Source: Amoebophrya sp. A120 (Eukaryota > Sar > Dinophyceae > Syndiniales > Amoebophryaceae). Taken from it: a stretch of DNA of 64,000 nt. This document shows positions 55,401 to 64,000 of this stretch, piece by piece. Location of the stretch: positions 1-64,000 of the forward strand of contig CAJINV010000004.1 in NCBI GenBank assembly GCA_905178155.1. The letters run 5' to 3'. The position numbers and the translations under genes are program-made. Position 1 is the stretch's first letter. Every line of letters starts with the position of its first letter. The notes beneath the pieces are model-generated. The model searched no databases. It saw only the letters and a program-made list of their open reading frames with translations, and was not told where the DNA came from.

Positions 55401-58400
55401 AGACCCAGACATTTTTACATTTGATACGTCTTTTCCGATGGTGAAGAAATGGTTCTCACGACAGGAGACAACGCGGAGCTCCTTGCCCAAGCTGGAGATC
55501 ATGCGCTCTCGTCAAGCGGAGGTCCTCCCGCAGGTAGTGGCGCGACGGCGCGTCTGCAAGAGGATATTAGAAATATTGACAGGCCGAGCAGGACGGGTGG
55601 CGGAACAGGAAAAATAAATGCACTTCCCACCCGAAAGCATGGCTACCAGGAGCAACATGGTAGTACTTCGGGTGGGAACAAAAGAACGAAACAGTCAACA
55701 TCTCCTGGGTGGTCGTCCCCAGAGGCAGAAGAAGATGTTGTACCAAAAAGACACTATCTGAGTCCACCTCGAGAGGATCATGTTGACAGTGATGCCGCGG
55801 GGAGGGCCTCTCCGGATGAAAAACATCAACAACGAGGAGCAAACGAGGAAATTATGGACGACCCCTTGTCATCTTCTTTCGTCGAACTGCAGAAACAAAG
55901 GACGGCTGGTTATCAAACGGAGCTCCAAAAAGCACAAGCCCGCGAAGCAGCCTGGCAGGCGCAACTCGCTGCTGCTCACGGCATGACTACCTGTAAGCAT
56001 TTCACGTGTTACGGCACGGGCCAGCCGCAGCATACAACAACCGCGATAAAGTCCCGCTTTTACTCCAGCGTTGTGGCCTCCGGCACGCCCGCACAGGCGG
56101 GGTCCGCAGCGCAGCAGGTGCTGAAACCGGCCGCCAGCTATTTACAGTAAATTTCCTGTACACGACGTACAAATGCGGTCTCTGCATGGCAAATCTAGGC
56201 TTCGATCCTAGTTTAGCATGACAAGTTTCACAGTCCAAATCGGGGAAATTTGTGATGCATCTTGTACATGTACGGGAAATTTGTATTGCATACCAGCCGG
56301 GAGCAATACGCCTGGCGGTTGGACACGGAGGACGAATGCAACGGCAGCGAGACCTATGACCCTGCACAACTCCCCCTCCCCCTCATTTGTCATGCAAAAT
56401 GCCCGTATTTACTCTTTGCCTCTTGGCACTGTTTGCAGGACAAGTTTTGGTAGCCCAAATAGCACGACTATAATCCAGCGCAAATTTCCGATGCAAAACC
56501 AGCATTCTTGCTGATGCTTGTATTGCCGGTCAACATGCTATACAAATGAGGGGGAGGGGGAGTTGTGCGCTGTTATAAGTCCGGACAGTACTTCAAAAAA
56601 ATCGGGTGCCAGGACGTGTGTTGCAACATGGTCTACTGCATTGCGGACGACGAATGGAAGGTGTGGCCGTTTCAGAAATTTCCAAACCTCCGCACCGCCC
56701 AGGCCGCAGTGGTGCAGGAAAAGGGTAAGGCCACGTATTTCCAATCCCCCAATGCGCTGAAGCACCACGTCGTGCGGGCGCCCAATTGCGTTGGCCCCGC
56801 GGACCACGTGGGCCGGAAGGTGTACGCGCGGGTCTCCGAGTGCCACCGGTACGTGGGCTTCTTTCACCGCGACTACCGGCACAAAAAGAAGCCCGAAGCG
56901 CGGACCTACCGCTTCTTTCCCTACCTGGCGCACCTGAAGCAGTCCACGCCAGTGGTCTGGAATGCGATTGACCCCGCGAATCTGGTGGCGGGGACCGCGG
57001 AGCAGGGCTCCTTCTTCCGGCTGGTCACTTCGGAGACCGAAGACGGTCCGGCCATCGTGCAGTGGGCGAGCGAGCACCAGGAGCAGCTGCTGGCCGCGCA
57101 GCGGTACATGGAGGGCCAGATGAAAAAAGCCGCGGACGTCGGTAGCAATATTACGTACACCAAGCAAGACACGTCGATGGAAAGCCTGATCCGCGCCCGG
57201 AAGCCTTTCTTCCAGGCGCGCGAGTACCTGCAGGTCCCGGTGGGCGGGAACCCCTTTGTGCCCATCGGCTACTGCTGTCAACACGTGGTATCAGCCTGGA
57301 CAAGTCCCCGTCCCCGTCTTCCCTCCTCTTCTTGACGACATAAACGCCAGGAGCCGCGGAGGTGCTGGCAGTATTAATATTTGGGGCTCGCGCCGCCGTG
57401 TTGGCACAACGGCGCGGGGATCTGCGCATAACAATAGAAAAGCAGTACTGCTACTGCAGCAACTAGAAACAGTTCGAAGAGGCTTGGCCGAAGAGCTGGA
57501 GCGTGCTTTCTTTGGGGCTGACTGTTCCCGGAAGGGCAGCCGACGCACTAACGCCGCGCGATGATGGCAAACAGCTTGATGGCAACAAAGTACAAAAACA
57601 AAAAGGAAGAGCACGCGTAGCCAGGAACATAAAATGAATAAGAAAAGGCGGCCAGCAGAGCGACCGGCCCACCAACTGCAGCCCAACGCCTAGCGCGCCA
57701 GATCCGTCCGGCCTCTGTAGTGCCAAAAGCCGGGTCAGGTAGAGGTCGATAAGGGCACGCGCTTCCGCTTGGTGCGCCTCACCGTAGTTGTGCCGTCTGC
57801 CTTCTAGGAAATGGAAAGCAGACCCGCGCCGGGCGGCCTCCCCTCCTTCTACTTCAGCTACCCAGCAAGCGCAGGCAGCTAGGGCGAGAACGCCAGCGAG
57901 CCTTTGCGGCCCGCAAGTGCGTTTTTGTTTTTAGGTGCGGCTCCTGGCCGTCGCGTTGGTACTCGTCGTAGCAGGTGGCCGCCCGGCGTGGAAAGAAAAC
58001 GCTACAACCTGCCGAAGGCACCTGCGCCGCTGCACGGACGTAACCTCTGCGGCGGCTCACATCTGTTGCCTTCGCATCAGCCTGCCGCTGTGCGCCGAAA
58101 GTTTCTCTTGCGTATGGTCTTGGGCTTGTTGTGTGCATGCTTTTCCATCCGGGCTGCCCTTCGGCGAGGCTACTTGGCCCGATACCCTGTAGCAAGCAGC
58201 AGGACCACGCAGCTGCTGGCGGTTGCCTCCCAACAAATCTAAGTAAGAGGCACGCCTGCCAGTGCTGTTTATGTTTTTGAGTTTTACTCTCGGCACCGGC
58301 GGCCACGCCTCACAGCATGGAGGCAACAGCCATGCGGCTGGTTGTTTCTGATGAATTAGCCCCAGCCCCACCGCGTTTGGTTCGTTGCTTCTGTGCTCCC

Positions 58401-61400
58401 GGTGTTGGGCTTCCTAGGCAAGCACCAGGGGCAACAGGAACAGACCGGCCGGGTAGCTGCAGCTGATTAGTGTGAGAAACGATAAAAAAGCCTTTTGGCT
58501 GTCGAGCTGTAGGTGCTCGCTATAGGCGGAAGCTGTAGAGCTTAGGCTCTAGAACATCACCAAACAGCTGTAGAGATTCAGCTCTAGCGATTGAGCTCTA
58601 CAGGTTTTTGAGCTCTAGAGGCGTTCGCCCTAATCGTTATCAATCTTTTTTCGCAGGAGCGTGGTGATTCACCAAGGAAAATTAGGAAAAAAAAGGACAT
58701 CTCTAGAGATTTGATCCTTCTTGGCCCAGGTTTGAGCCTAGTCTGCACCACAGTAGCATGCAGATTTCAGAAATAAAGCAAGTAGCCTTCTTTGAGCCTT
58801 GTTCGGTTCCAGGTTTGGCTCTAGTTGCTGCAAGTACTATAGTTCTCTTGGCTACTTCTAAATTGTTTATAAGGAGGAGGTGCATCATGAAGTGTTGCTG
58901 TTTTTATTCAATACTGCTTTCTGGGTACTACTACTAGCAGCTTTCGCAGTTATCTGTTTCTGCATGACAGTGACACTGACAGCCACAACTGGTACTGGTA
59001 CTGGAGTTCTTGCTGTTTTGCATGAGAAATGAGAACATCAACATGATGGAAGTAGTAGATTTCTGCAGGCTGATACGTGGCGCAGTGGATGTACGATTGG
59101 AACTTCAAGTTTCACGACCCCGCGGCCAGACAGCACGAGCAGCATCCGGTGCAGTATGGCGTTCTCGAGCGTTACATTCTCAACTGTTACATGAATCAGT
59201 CATGCAAAAGTGCCTTCATCCGGCAGATGATCGAGCGGCTTCGCATGACAAATTTCGGAAGGGCCAAACAGTACCTAAATTTGCGCCAAACTTGTAATGC
59301 AAGAGGCGCAATCTTCCTCCTGTCACTTTTGCCAGTCTTGCATTGCAAATTCATGTAACACCAGTTGAGAATGAATGTAACGCTTGAGCACTCCATATGC
59401 AGAGCTGCGTGGTGTTCTCGGAAGCCATGGACCGCGGCGGAAAGGACCGCGTCAAGCGCCGGGGCCCCGACCCCCATGACGACTGGGAAAAGCGGGTGGG
59501 GAGCATCGACGACCCGCCCAACATGGTACCGCCGATCTACACGACCGCAGAGCCCTTACCGCCGATGCCGACCACGGCCCATCCGACCACCCGGGAGCCG
59601 CCAGCCACAACGTCAACGAAATTCCCCCCGCCAACAACGGGGGCCCCGCCCGGCCCAATAACACCGCCCGGCCCCGGTACATCAACAACCACGATCGTGG
59701 TACCGCCCGAGCCCTTACCTCCAGGGTAAGGCCTTCTCAAGCGTTACATTCTCTTCAACTGTTACATCAGCTTGCAATGCAAGCATAGCAATAAAACTGA
59801 AAGGAGGAGGATTGATGCGCCTTTTGCATATACAAATTCCGCCCAGATTTAGGTGCTGTCTAGCCCTTCGCAGATTTGTCATGCGAAGCAGCTTGACCAT
59901 CTGGCGGCTCAAGGTGTTTTTGCATGACAAACCATGTAGCAGTTTGTTGAGGATGTAACGTTTGAGAACCCCATACCCGGCCACCGGTTCCGACCACTCC
60001 CACCCCCACGACCACCTCTCCCGGCACCGACCTCACGCCCGACGCGATTCACATCCTTGCCAGCAGCGAAGATAAGTTGGAAGGTCCGGATGCGGATGTC
60101 GTGGTCAAAGACGACCTGCCCGACGTGGATGAGGCGGCCACGGAGCACGAGTGGTTGTTTCGGACCTTCGAGGAGAAGTGTCCCTGGCTGCAGATCGATC
60201 TCGGGCAGACCCGGCGCGTCCAGAGTGTGCGGCTGCTGGTCTCCTCGAGCCGGGCCCACATGCGGCGGCTTTTTTTCGTGACGACGGTGGCCTCCAGCGA
60301 GCCGTATGGGGCGGCGAACACCCCCGAGATGACCTCAAACGCGGACGACGAACTCCGGGGCACGCGGACGTGGGACACCACGGATTTGCTGGATTTCGGG
60401 GTGCAGGTGCTGGTCACCAAGAACAGCAGGCACCACCACGCGCGGTGCGACGCGACCGGCGGCATATGAACTGCAAAAGTATCGTACTAGTATAAATCGC
60501 ATGACAAATTTCCCCAGCATGAGTGATAAAATTTGTAATGCGGATTTAACTTGACAAAGAAATTTGTAATGCGTGACTGCCATTACCACGAGTACGATAC
60601 TTTTGCACTGGATACGGCAGCCCCCAACCCAACTCCGGCGGGCGGCCGTGCGTGTTCCCGGGCCAGACCTGCCCCCCGGTGCGGCCCGGCGAGGTGTGCG
60701 AGACGGTCCTGTTCGCCGACCAGTGGGACAAAGATGCGAACAAGAGGCTGATCTTTCGCCCCGGACAGGAGATCCCGACGACGTTTTGGATTGACTGCAA
60801 AAACACGGTCCCCGGGCGGTACGTCGTCGTGCAGCTCCCGGGCGTGCGCAGCGTGGCGTCCGAAACGCGGCGGGTGCTGTTCCTGGCGCGCGTTCGGATT
60901 TTCGGCCGGCACCTGGAGGACGGGGAGTATTGAGAGGAAAAATCCCCCCTCCCCATATTGAAAAGGTTATGTCTCCGTCGAAAATTTGTGTTGCTAGTTT
61001 GAGGCCACGAATCACATTTTTCTTGCAAGACGACGACAAGGGCGGAAGCTTCCGTCCCATTATGATAAAGCGACTTGTCATGCTGTTGGGCTTAAACAAG
61101 GTCAGCCGTTGCCGTTTGCAATGCTCAACAACTAGACCCATACGCCCCTACCTAGCCTGGGGATCTGGCCGCAGTTGTGCCTTCCTGCAATACAAAGCTG
61201 ATTTGTCAGCGTCAGAATGATATGGGGAGGGGGGATAATTTTTCCTTTCGATAGGGAGGACGCGGACTTCACGTCGATGACCACGACCCAGTTGGAAATG
61301 TCACCGGATGGCTCCGTGCGGAACGGCGAGCAAAACTTTTTGAAGGACGGGCGGCCGCTGGACACGCTGTTCCGCACGGACTACCTGCAGTGCCCCACAC

Positions 61401-64000
61401 TGACGTTTCAGTTCGCGCAGGAAGTGCAGGTGAGCAGCGTGTATCTCTCCGCCGAGAAGGACCATGCGCACCTCCGGAACCTGTTTCTCCCGAACCCGCA
61501 GCGGGGTTTTCTGGATGCCAACGGGAACGTATCAAAGTGCACAACTCCCCCTCGTCCCCCTCATTTGTCATGCAAAATGCCTAATTTACGCCTTGGCTCT
61601 TGGCAATGATGTTTGCATGGCAAGTTCTAGCGCCCCAAATAGCACTACAATCCTGCCCAAATTTGTCATGCAAAACCGGCAAAAATCTTGCTGACGCTTG
61701 TATTGCTGTTCATGCAATACAAATGAGGGGGCGGCGGGGGAGTTGTGCACTTTCCTAGAACGAGGCTGCGGAAATCAAGGACCGGTTGCTGGAGCAGTGG
61801 GCGCACGCTCCCTACGGGGCGCAAGTGAGCCCGGAGAAAAGGCTATCCTGAGTAAAAACGTACCCACACCAGAGTTGTAATGCAGATTTGCAAAGACAGG
61901 AAGACTTGTAATGCGCATCCCCATGAGAGCCATTTCCAATCGTGTTTTGGAATTTGTGATGCTGTGAACAGGATGAGCAGACGAATCTGTGACGCGGCTG
62001 CACTTGCTAACCTGCACTACACTGCAGAGTGCAACCTGTCATGCGTGACTCACAAAACTCGTAGCTTTGTGTTGCAAAATCCCCAGCCTGGCTCTGGTGT
62101 GGGTACGTTTTTACTCAGGATAAAGGCTGGGCGTTGCCGGCAACGCGAACCAGGACCGCGGCGTCCGCGTGTTGGTGTCCCGCGAGGCGCCCACTCCGGC
62201 TAGCACCTGCAAGCAGGACGACCCCGACCTGGACAGCGGCACCGTTGAGGTGTGCGAAAACCTCAGGTACGGCCTCCAGGGAGAGGGCCCCTACCGATTT
62301 GCGAAACTAGCCGAGGTGCCGGTCGCGCAGACCTTGCCGCCGGGGTTTGCCGACGGGGGCGCGGCGGGCGCGGTAGATACCACCGGGCACTACCAAAAGT
62401 ACGAGGTGGTGGGAACCGGGTGGTGCAGCTGCGGAGGCGACCCGTGCGAGGATACCTATGAAACGAGTGCACTACGACTCCCGCTCCCCCTCAATTGTAT
62501 GCCACAAACAGCAACACAAGCGTCGGCACGAGTTCCGGTTTTGCGCGACAAGTTCACCCACATTTGTAGTTTTGTTTTTTATTGAGCTGCCGGAACTTGC
62601 CCTGCAATTGCAAAAAGTGTCAAGGAAGAGGCAAGCGTCAAGTCGGAGGTCGAGTTGTGCACTCTTATAATGCCCCGGCGTCCCCGACAAACGGCGACTA
62701 CATCGCGGGCAACGCGGATCGCGCGCAAGACTACTGCCAAAGATTCTGCGACGAGGACCGGGGATGTCAGGCCTACATGCAACAGCGTGACATGCAACAG
62801 CGTGACATGCTTCCAGGAAACTGCCGCTTGTTCGGGTACGAGGACTACGAGGTAGACGGCGTCTATCCAGGAAAAAGCACCCATCCCCATCCAATTTGTC
62901 ACGCAAAACATGCATAAGGTCGACTGTTTGTCATGCAAAAAATGGATGGGGATCATGGGTGTTTTTCCCTGGATAGCGTCGTCAGCATCATCACGCGGGG
63001 AGGCCTTGGCTACGGGGTCGGAAAAATTCCTGCCGGGTGGCGGTCCGGGGTCCCGTGCATGAAAAAGACGGGACACGCAGCGACCTCGGGGAAGCCGATC
63101 TACACAAATCAGGGCGACGCCTGGTGCAAGTGCAACTTGAAAAACCACAACCTGAACAAGAACGGGGCCGCAGGAGGCGTCCGCGTCAGTGCGACAAACC
63201 TCCCCTGCCCGGTACAAGGGTCCGAGGAGCAGTATGCATTGCAAATATAGTATCGCTCTCGTATAAATGCGAGTGCAGCTGCATCATGAGCATTACAGAT
63301 CTGCTCTCTTACCTATACCTGTGAATCTACATGACAACTTCCATCTTTCTTAAAGGAAAGATTTGTCATGCAATTCATTCCACTGCGATATCATATATTT
63401 GCAATTCATAAGCAAGACGGGAAATTGATTTTCTCCAGCTATGACAAAGGTCCCGACTGGTGCAAGACCCTGTGTGACAAGGACAAGGACTGTCGTGCCT
63501 ACCAGCAGTCTATGGTGAACGCCGAAACGGCCGCTAACTGCAGGCTCTTCAACGCAGACGATGTCGATGGCGGCATCAACGCTGCCGACGATCTATCAAA
63601 TGTAAAAATGTCTGGGTCTGGAAGATTCTGACACTTGTCATGCACCTTCTGCATGAGCCGTGATGTCTGTGATGCATGCCCTAGCATCACAGATTTTTTG
63701 AGAGCTTCTTGATGCCTATTCCGCATGACAAATGCCCTTTCCGCGTAGCAAAAATTGCATTCTCTTTGGTACTCATGCAATACAGATTTGTTTGGAATCC
63801 AAATGCAGCATCACAAATTGCATTCTTCCAGACCCAGACATTTTTACATTTGATACGATCCGGAGTTGTACAACGATCTGAGCGAGGTGCAGAAGATATC
63901 GAAGGGAAAAATCCCCCCTCCCCATATCAAAACGAAATTTCTGATGCTGGATCTGTGTGCACAAATCAGCTTTGTATTGCAGGAGGGCACTGCGGCCAGA
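52446..64000 (+). CDS. Membrane-anchored adhesin-like protein, F-type lectin/F5/8C-like and PAN-like domains (3' end outside window)
   Basis: ATG 52446 follows an in-frame TAG. Exons: 52446-52626, 54153-54593, 54647-55171, 55432-56138, 56298-56354, 56583-57288, 59081-59154, 59403-59726, 59981-60464, 60620-60927, 61259-61529, 61763-61843, 62128-62456, 62675-62863, 62981-63232, 63416-63593 and 63861-63896; all phases agree, 1714 codons so far. Order: a short hydrophobic N-terminus; Ser/Gln-rich linker; a membrane span near 54.66 kb (LSWLILVPVVVLHII); linker; a Cys-containing globular region at 56.3-57.3 kb; a Pro/Thr-rich mucin-like stretch at 59.5-60.0; an F-type lectin or F5/8C-like domain at 60.1-60.9 (PWLQIDLGQTRRVQSVRLLV, then GRYVVVQLPG); a second F5/8C-like piece at 61.3-61.5; and Cys-rich modules including PAN/Apple-like units (DYCQRFCDEDRGCQAY, WCKTLCDKDKDCRAY, each with NCRLF). 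Likely a surface glycan- or protein-binding molecule; a host-recognition role is inference. Confidence 0.75.
52627..52993. mobile_element. Introner, family B-related
   Basis: 367 bp, CGCGT on both sides; arms TATGCATTGCA and TGCAATGCATG. A second copy of its right end and flank lies at 54131-54152, so the intron actually removed may extend to 54152. Confidence 0.75.
52977..54193 (+). repeat. 1.09-kb GC-rich insertion flanked by 63-bp duplications
   Basis: CATGTTTGCAATGCATGCGC... is present at 52977-53039 and exactly again at 54131-54193. The upstream 25 bp (ACATCACTG(C/T)TCTAC) are also shared. The body (53040-54130) is GC-rich and contains a 30-bp perfect palindrome. Confidence 0.9.
53619..53648. 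repeat. Perfect 30-bp palindrome
   Basis: GCCATCGTGTAACGC followed by its exact reverse complement, inside the GC-rich insertion. Confidence 0.95.
54594..54646 (+). other. Short canonical GT-AG intron, 53 bp
   Basis: It starts GTGAAT and ends TTTACAG, phase 1, joining AILHNAQ to IKLSWLILV. Without it the linker frame would run into TAA. Confidence 0.7.
55172..55426. mobile_element. Introner, family A
   Basis: 255 bp, CGTCT on both sides. Confidence 0.92.
56139..56292. mobile_element. Introner, unclassified
   Basis: 154 bp, CCAGC on both sides. The ends are TATTTACAGTAAATTTCC and GGAAATTTGTATTGCATA. Confidence 0.85.
56355..56577. mobile_element. Introner, family F
   Basis: 223 bp, flanks AGACC/AGTCC. 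Confidence 0.88.
57289..59075. mobile_element. Introner K, giant (1787 bp)
   Basis: CGTGG on both sides; arms TATCAGCCTG and CAGGCTGATA. Removal gives YCCQHVAQWMYDWNF. It is seven times longer than most introners, GC-rich at the left, and contains paired AGCTCTA/TAGAGCT hairpins at 58500-58620. No transposase is recognised. Confidence 0.82.
59155..59397. mobile_element. Introner, family H
   Basis: 243 bp, TGCAG on both sides. Confidence 0.92.
59727..59975. mobile_element. Introner, family H, left end changed
   Basis: 249 bp, flanks CAGGG/CCCGG (3 of 5). It starts TAAGGCCTTC. The frame continues through the Pro/Thr-rich linker. Confidence 0.78.
60465..60614. mobile_element. Introner, family B
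   Basis: 150 bp, CGGCA on both sides. It splits the lectin-like domain. Confidence 0.92.
60928..61253. mobile_element. Introner, family G
   Basis: 326 bp, GGGAG on both sides. Confidence 0.92.
61530..61757. mobile_element. Introner, family F
   Basis: 228 bp, GAACG on both sides. The right end is CCTA. Confidence 0.9.
61844..62122. mobile_element. Introner, family E
   Basis: 279 bp, AAGGC on both sides. It resembles 39460-39738 but in the opposite internal orientation. Confidence 0.92.
62457..62669. mobile_element. Introner, family F, diverged
   Basis: 213 bp, flanks ATACC/ATGCC. Confidence 0.85.
62776..62805 (+). repeat. 15-bp in-frame tandem repeat
   Basis: ATGCAACAGCGTGAC occurs twice, giving MQQRDMQQRD inside a PAN-like module. 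Confidence 0.9.
62864..62975. mobile_element. Introner, family I
   Basis: 112 bp, GCGTC on both sides. Confidence 0.92.
63233..63410. mobile_element. Introner, family B
   Basis: 178 bp, flanks AGCAG/AGCAA. Confidence 0.85.
63594..63855. mobile_element. Introner, family A
   Basis: 262 bp, CGATC on both sides. Confidence 0.92.
63897..64000. mobile_element. Introner, family G, cut by window edge
   Basis: It starts TATCGAAGGGAAAAATCCCC after LYNDLSEVQK; the right end is outside the window. Confidence 0.82.

Noticed and set aside
9339-64000. CRISPR array, because short similar sequences recur many times
   Set aside because: The repeats are long, carry inverted arms and target duplications, interrupt eukaryotic coding exons and are irregularly spaced.
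1-64000. tRNA, rRNA or spliced-leader genes
   Set aside because: I found no cloverleaf-capable tRNA, rRNA segment or dinoflagellate spliced-leader sequence; only the SINE-like boxes at about 14.03-14.12 kb came close.

Overview
The window looks like nuclear DNA of an intron-rich alveolate, most likely a dinoflagellate. A parasitic Syndiniales lineage such as Amoebophrya is my best guess. This rests on what I see (all recognised genes on the + strand, very long proteins with Ser/Thr/Ala/Gly-rich linkers, and exons riddled with short repetitive non-GT-AG introns) and on my recollection that invasive 'introner elements' with terminal inverted repeats were reported in Amoebophrya. No search was run.

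Layout. 1-8.5 kb is mobile or virus-like and intron-free: a partial 1.39-kaa polyprotein with a macro-like domain and a retroviral-type integrase, then four compact small ORFs, two of them overlapping. 9.3-19.9 kb is a split gene starting with a GBP/atlastin-like large GTPase domain. 21.0-42.3 kb is one giant split gene (36 introners plus one 1.96-kb insertion; predicted 3444 aa) for a polytopic membrane protein with huge disordered loops. 45.0-47.0 kb is an unrecognised 467-aa gene interrupted by one insertion. 47-52.4 kb is a mosaic of dispersed repeats. 52.4 kb to the right edge is a split gene (at least 1714 aa, open at the edge) for a membrane-anchored adhesin-like protein with F-type lectin/F5/8C-like and PAN/Apple-like domains.

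The main discovery is the intron system. I located 76 introner elements in the three split genes. Nearly all run from TAT(C/G) to (G/C)ATA, carry terminal inverted repeats, and sit between 5-bp direct repeats (55 of 75 complete copies have identical 5-mers, most others 4 of 5). Removing the element plus one 5-bp copy joins the exons in frame every time I tested it. It reconstitutes the P-loop and TKG(I/V)W-type motif of the GTPase and 3444 uninterrupted codons in the second gene. Most of these introns cannot be GT-AG at any phase of the duplication. At least four ordinary GT-AG introns occur in the same genes. The elements fall into about ten families with unrelated outer arms: A, ~260 bp, arm with TGTCTGGGTCTGGAAGA; B, ~150 bp, TGCAAAAGTATCGTACT; C, ~300 bp, GTCAGGATCGAAATC; D, ~200 bp, AAAAAGTGTTACAGTTACAC; E, ~280 bp, AAAAACGTCCCCACCCC; F, ~230 bp, GTGCACAACTCCCCCTCCCC; G, ~325 bp, AAAAATCCCCCCTCCCCATA; H, ~245 bp, TATGGCGTTCTCAAACGTTA; I, ~110 bp, TATCCAGGAAAAACACCCAT; and J and K as single copies. 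They share an internal ATTTGTNATGC/GCATNACAAAT word.

Three further insertions are flanked by 54-63-bp duplications of exon sequence, and removing body plus one copy again restores the frame.
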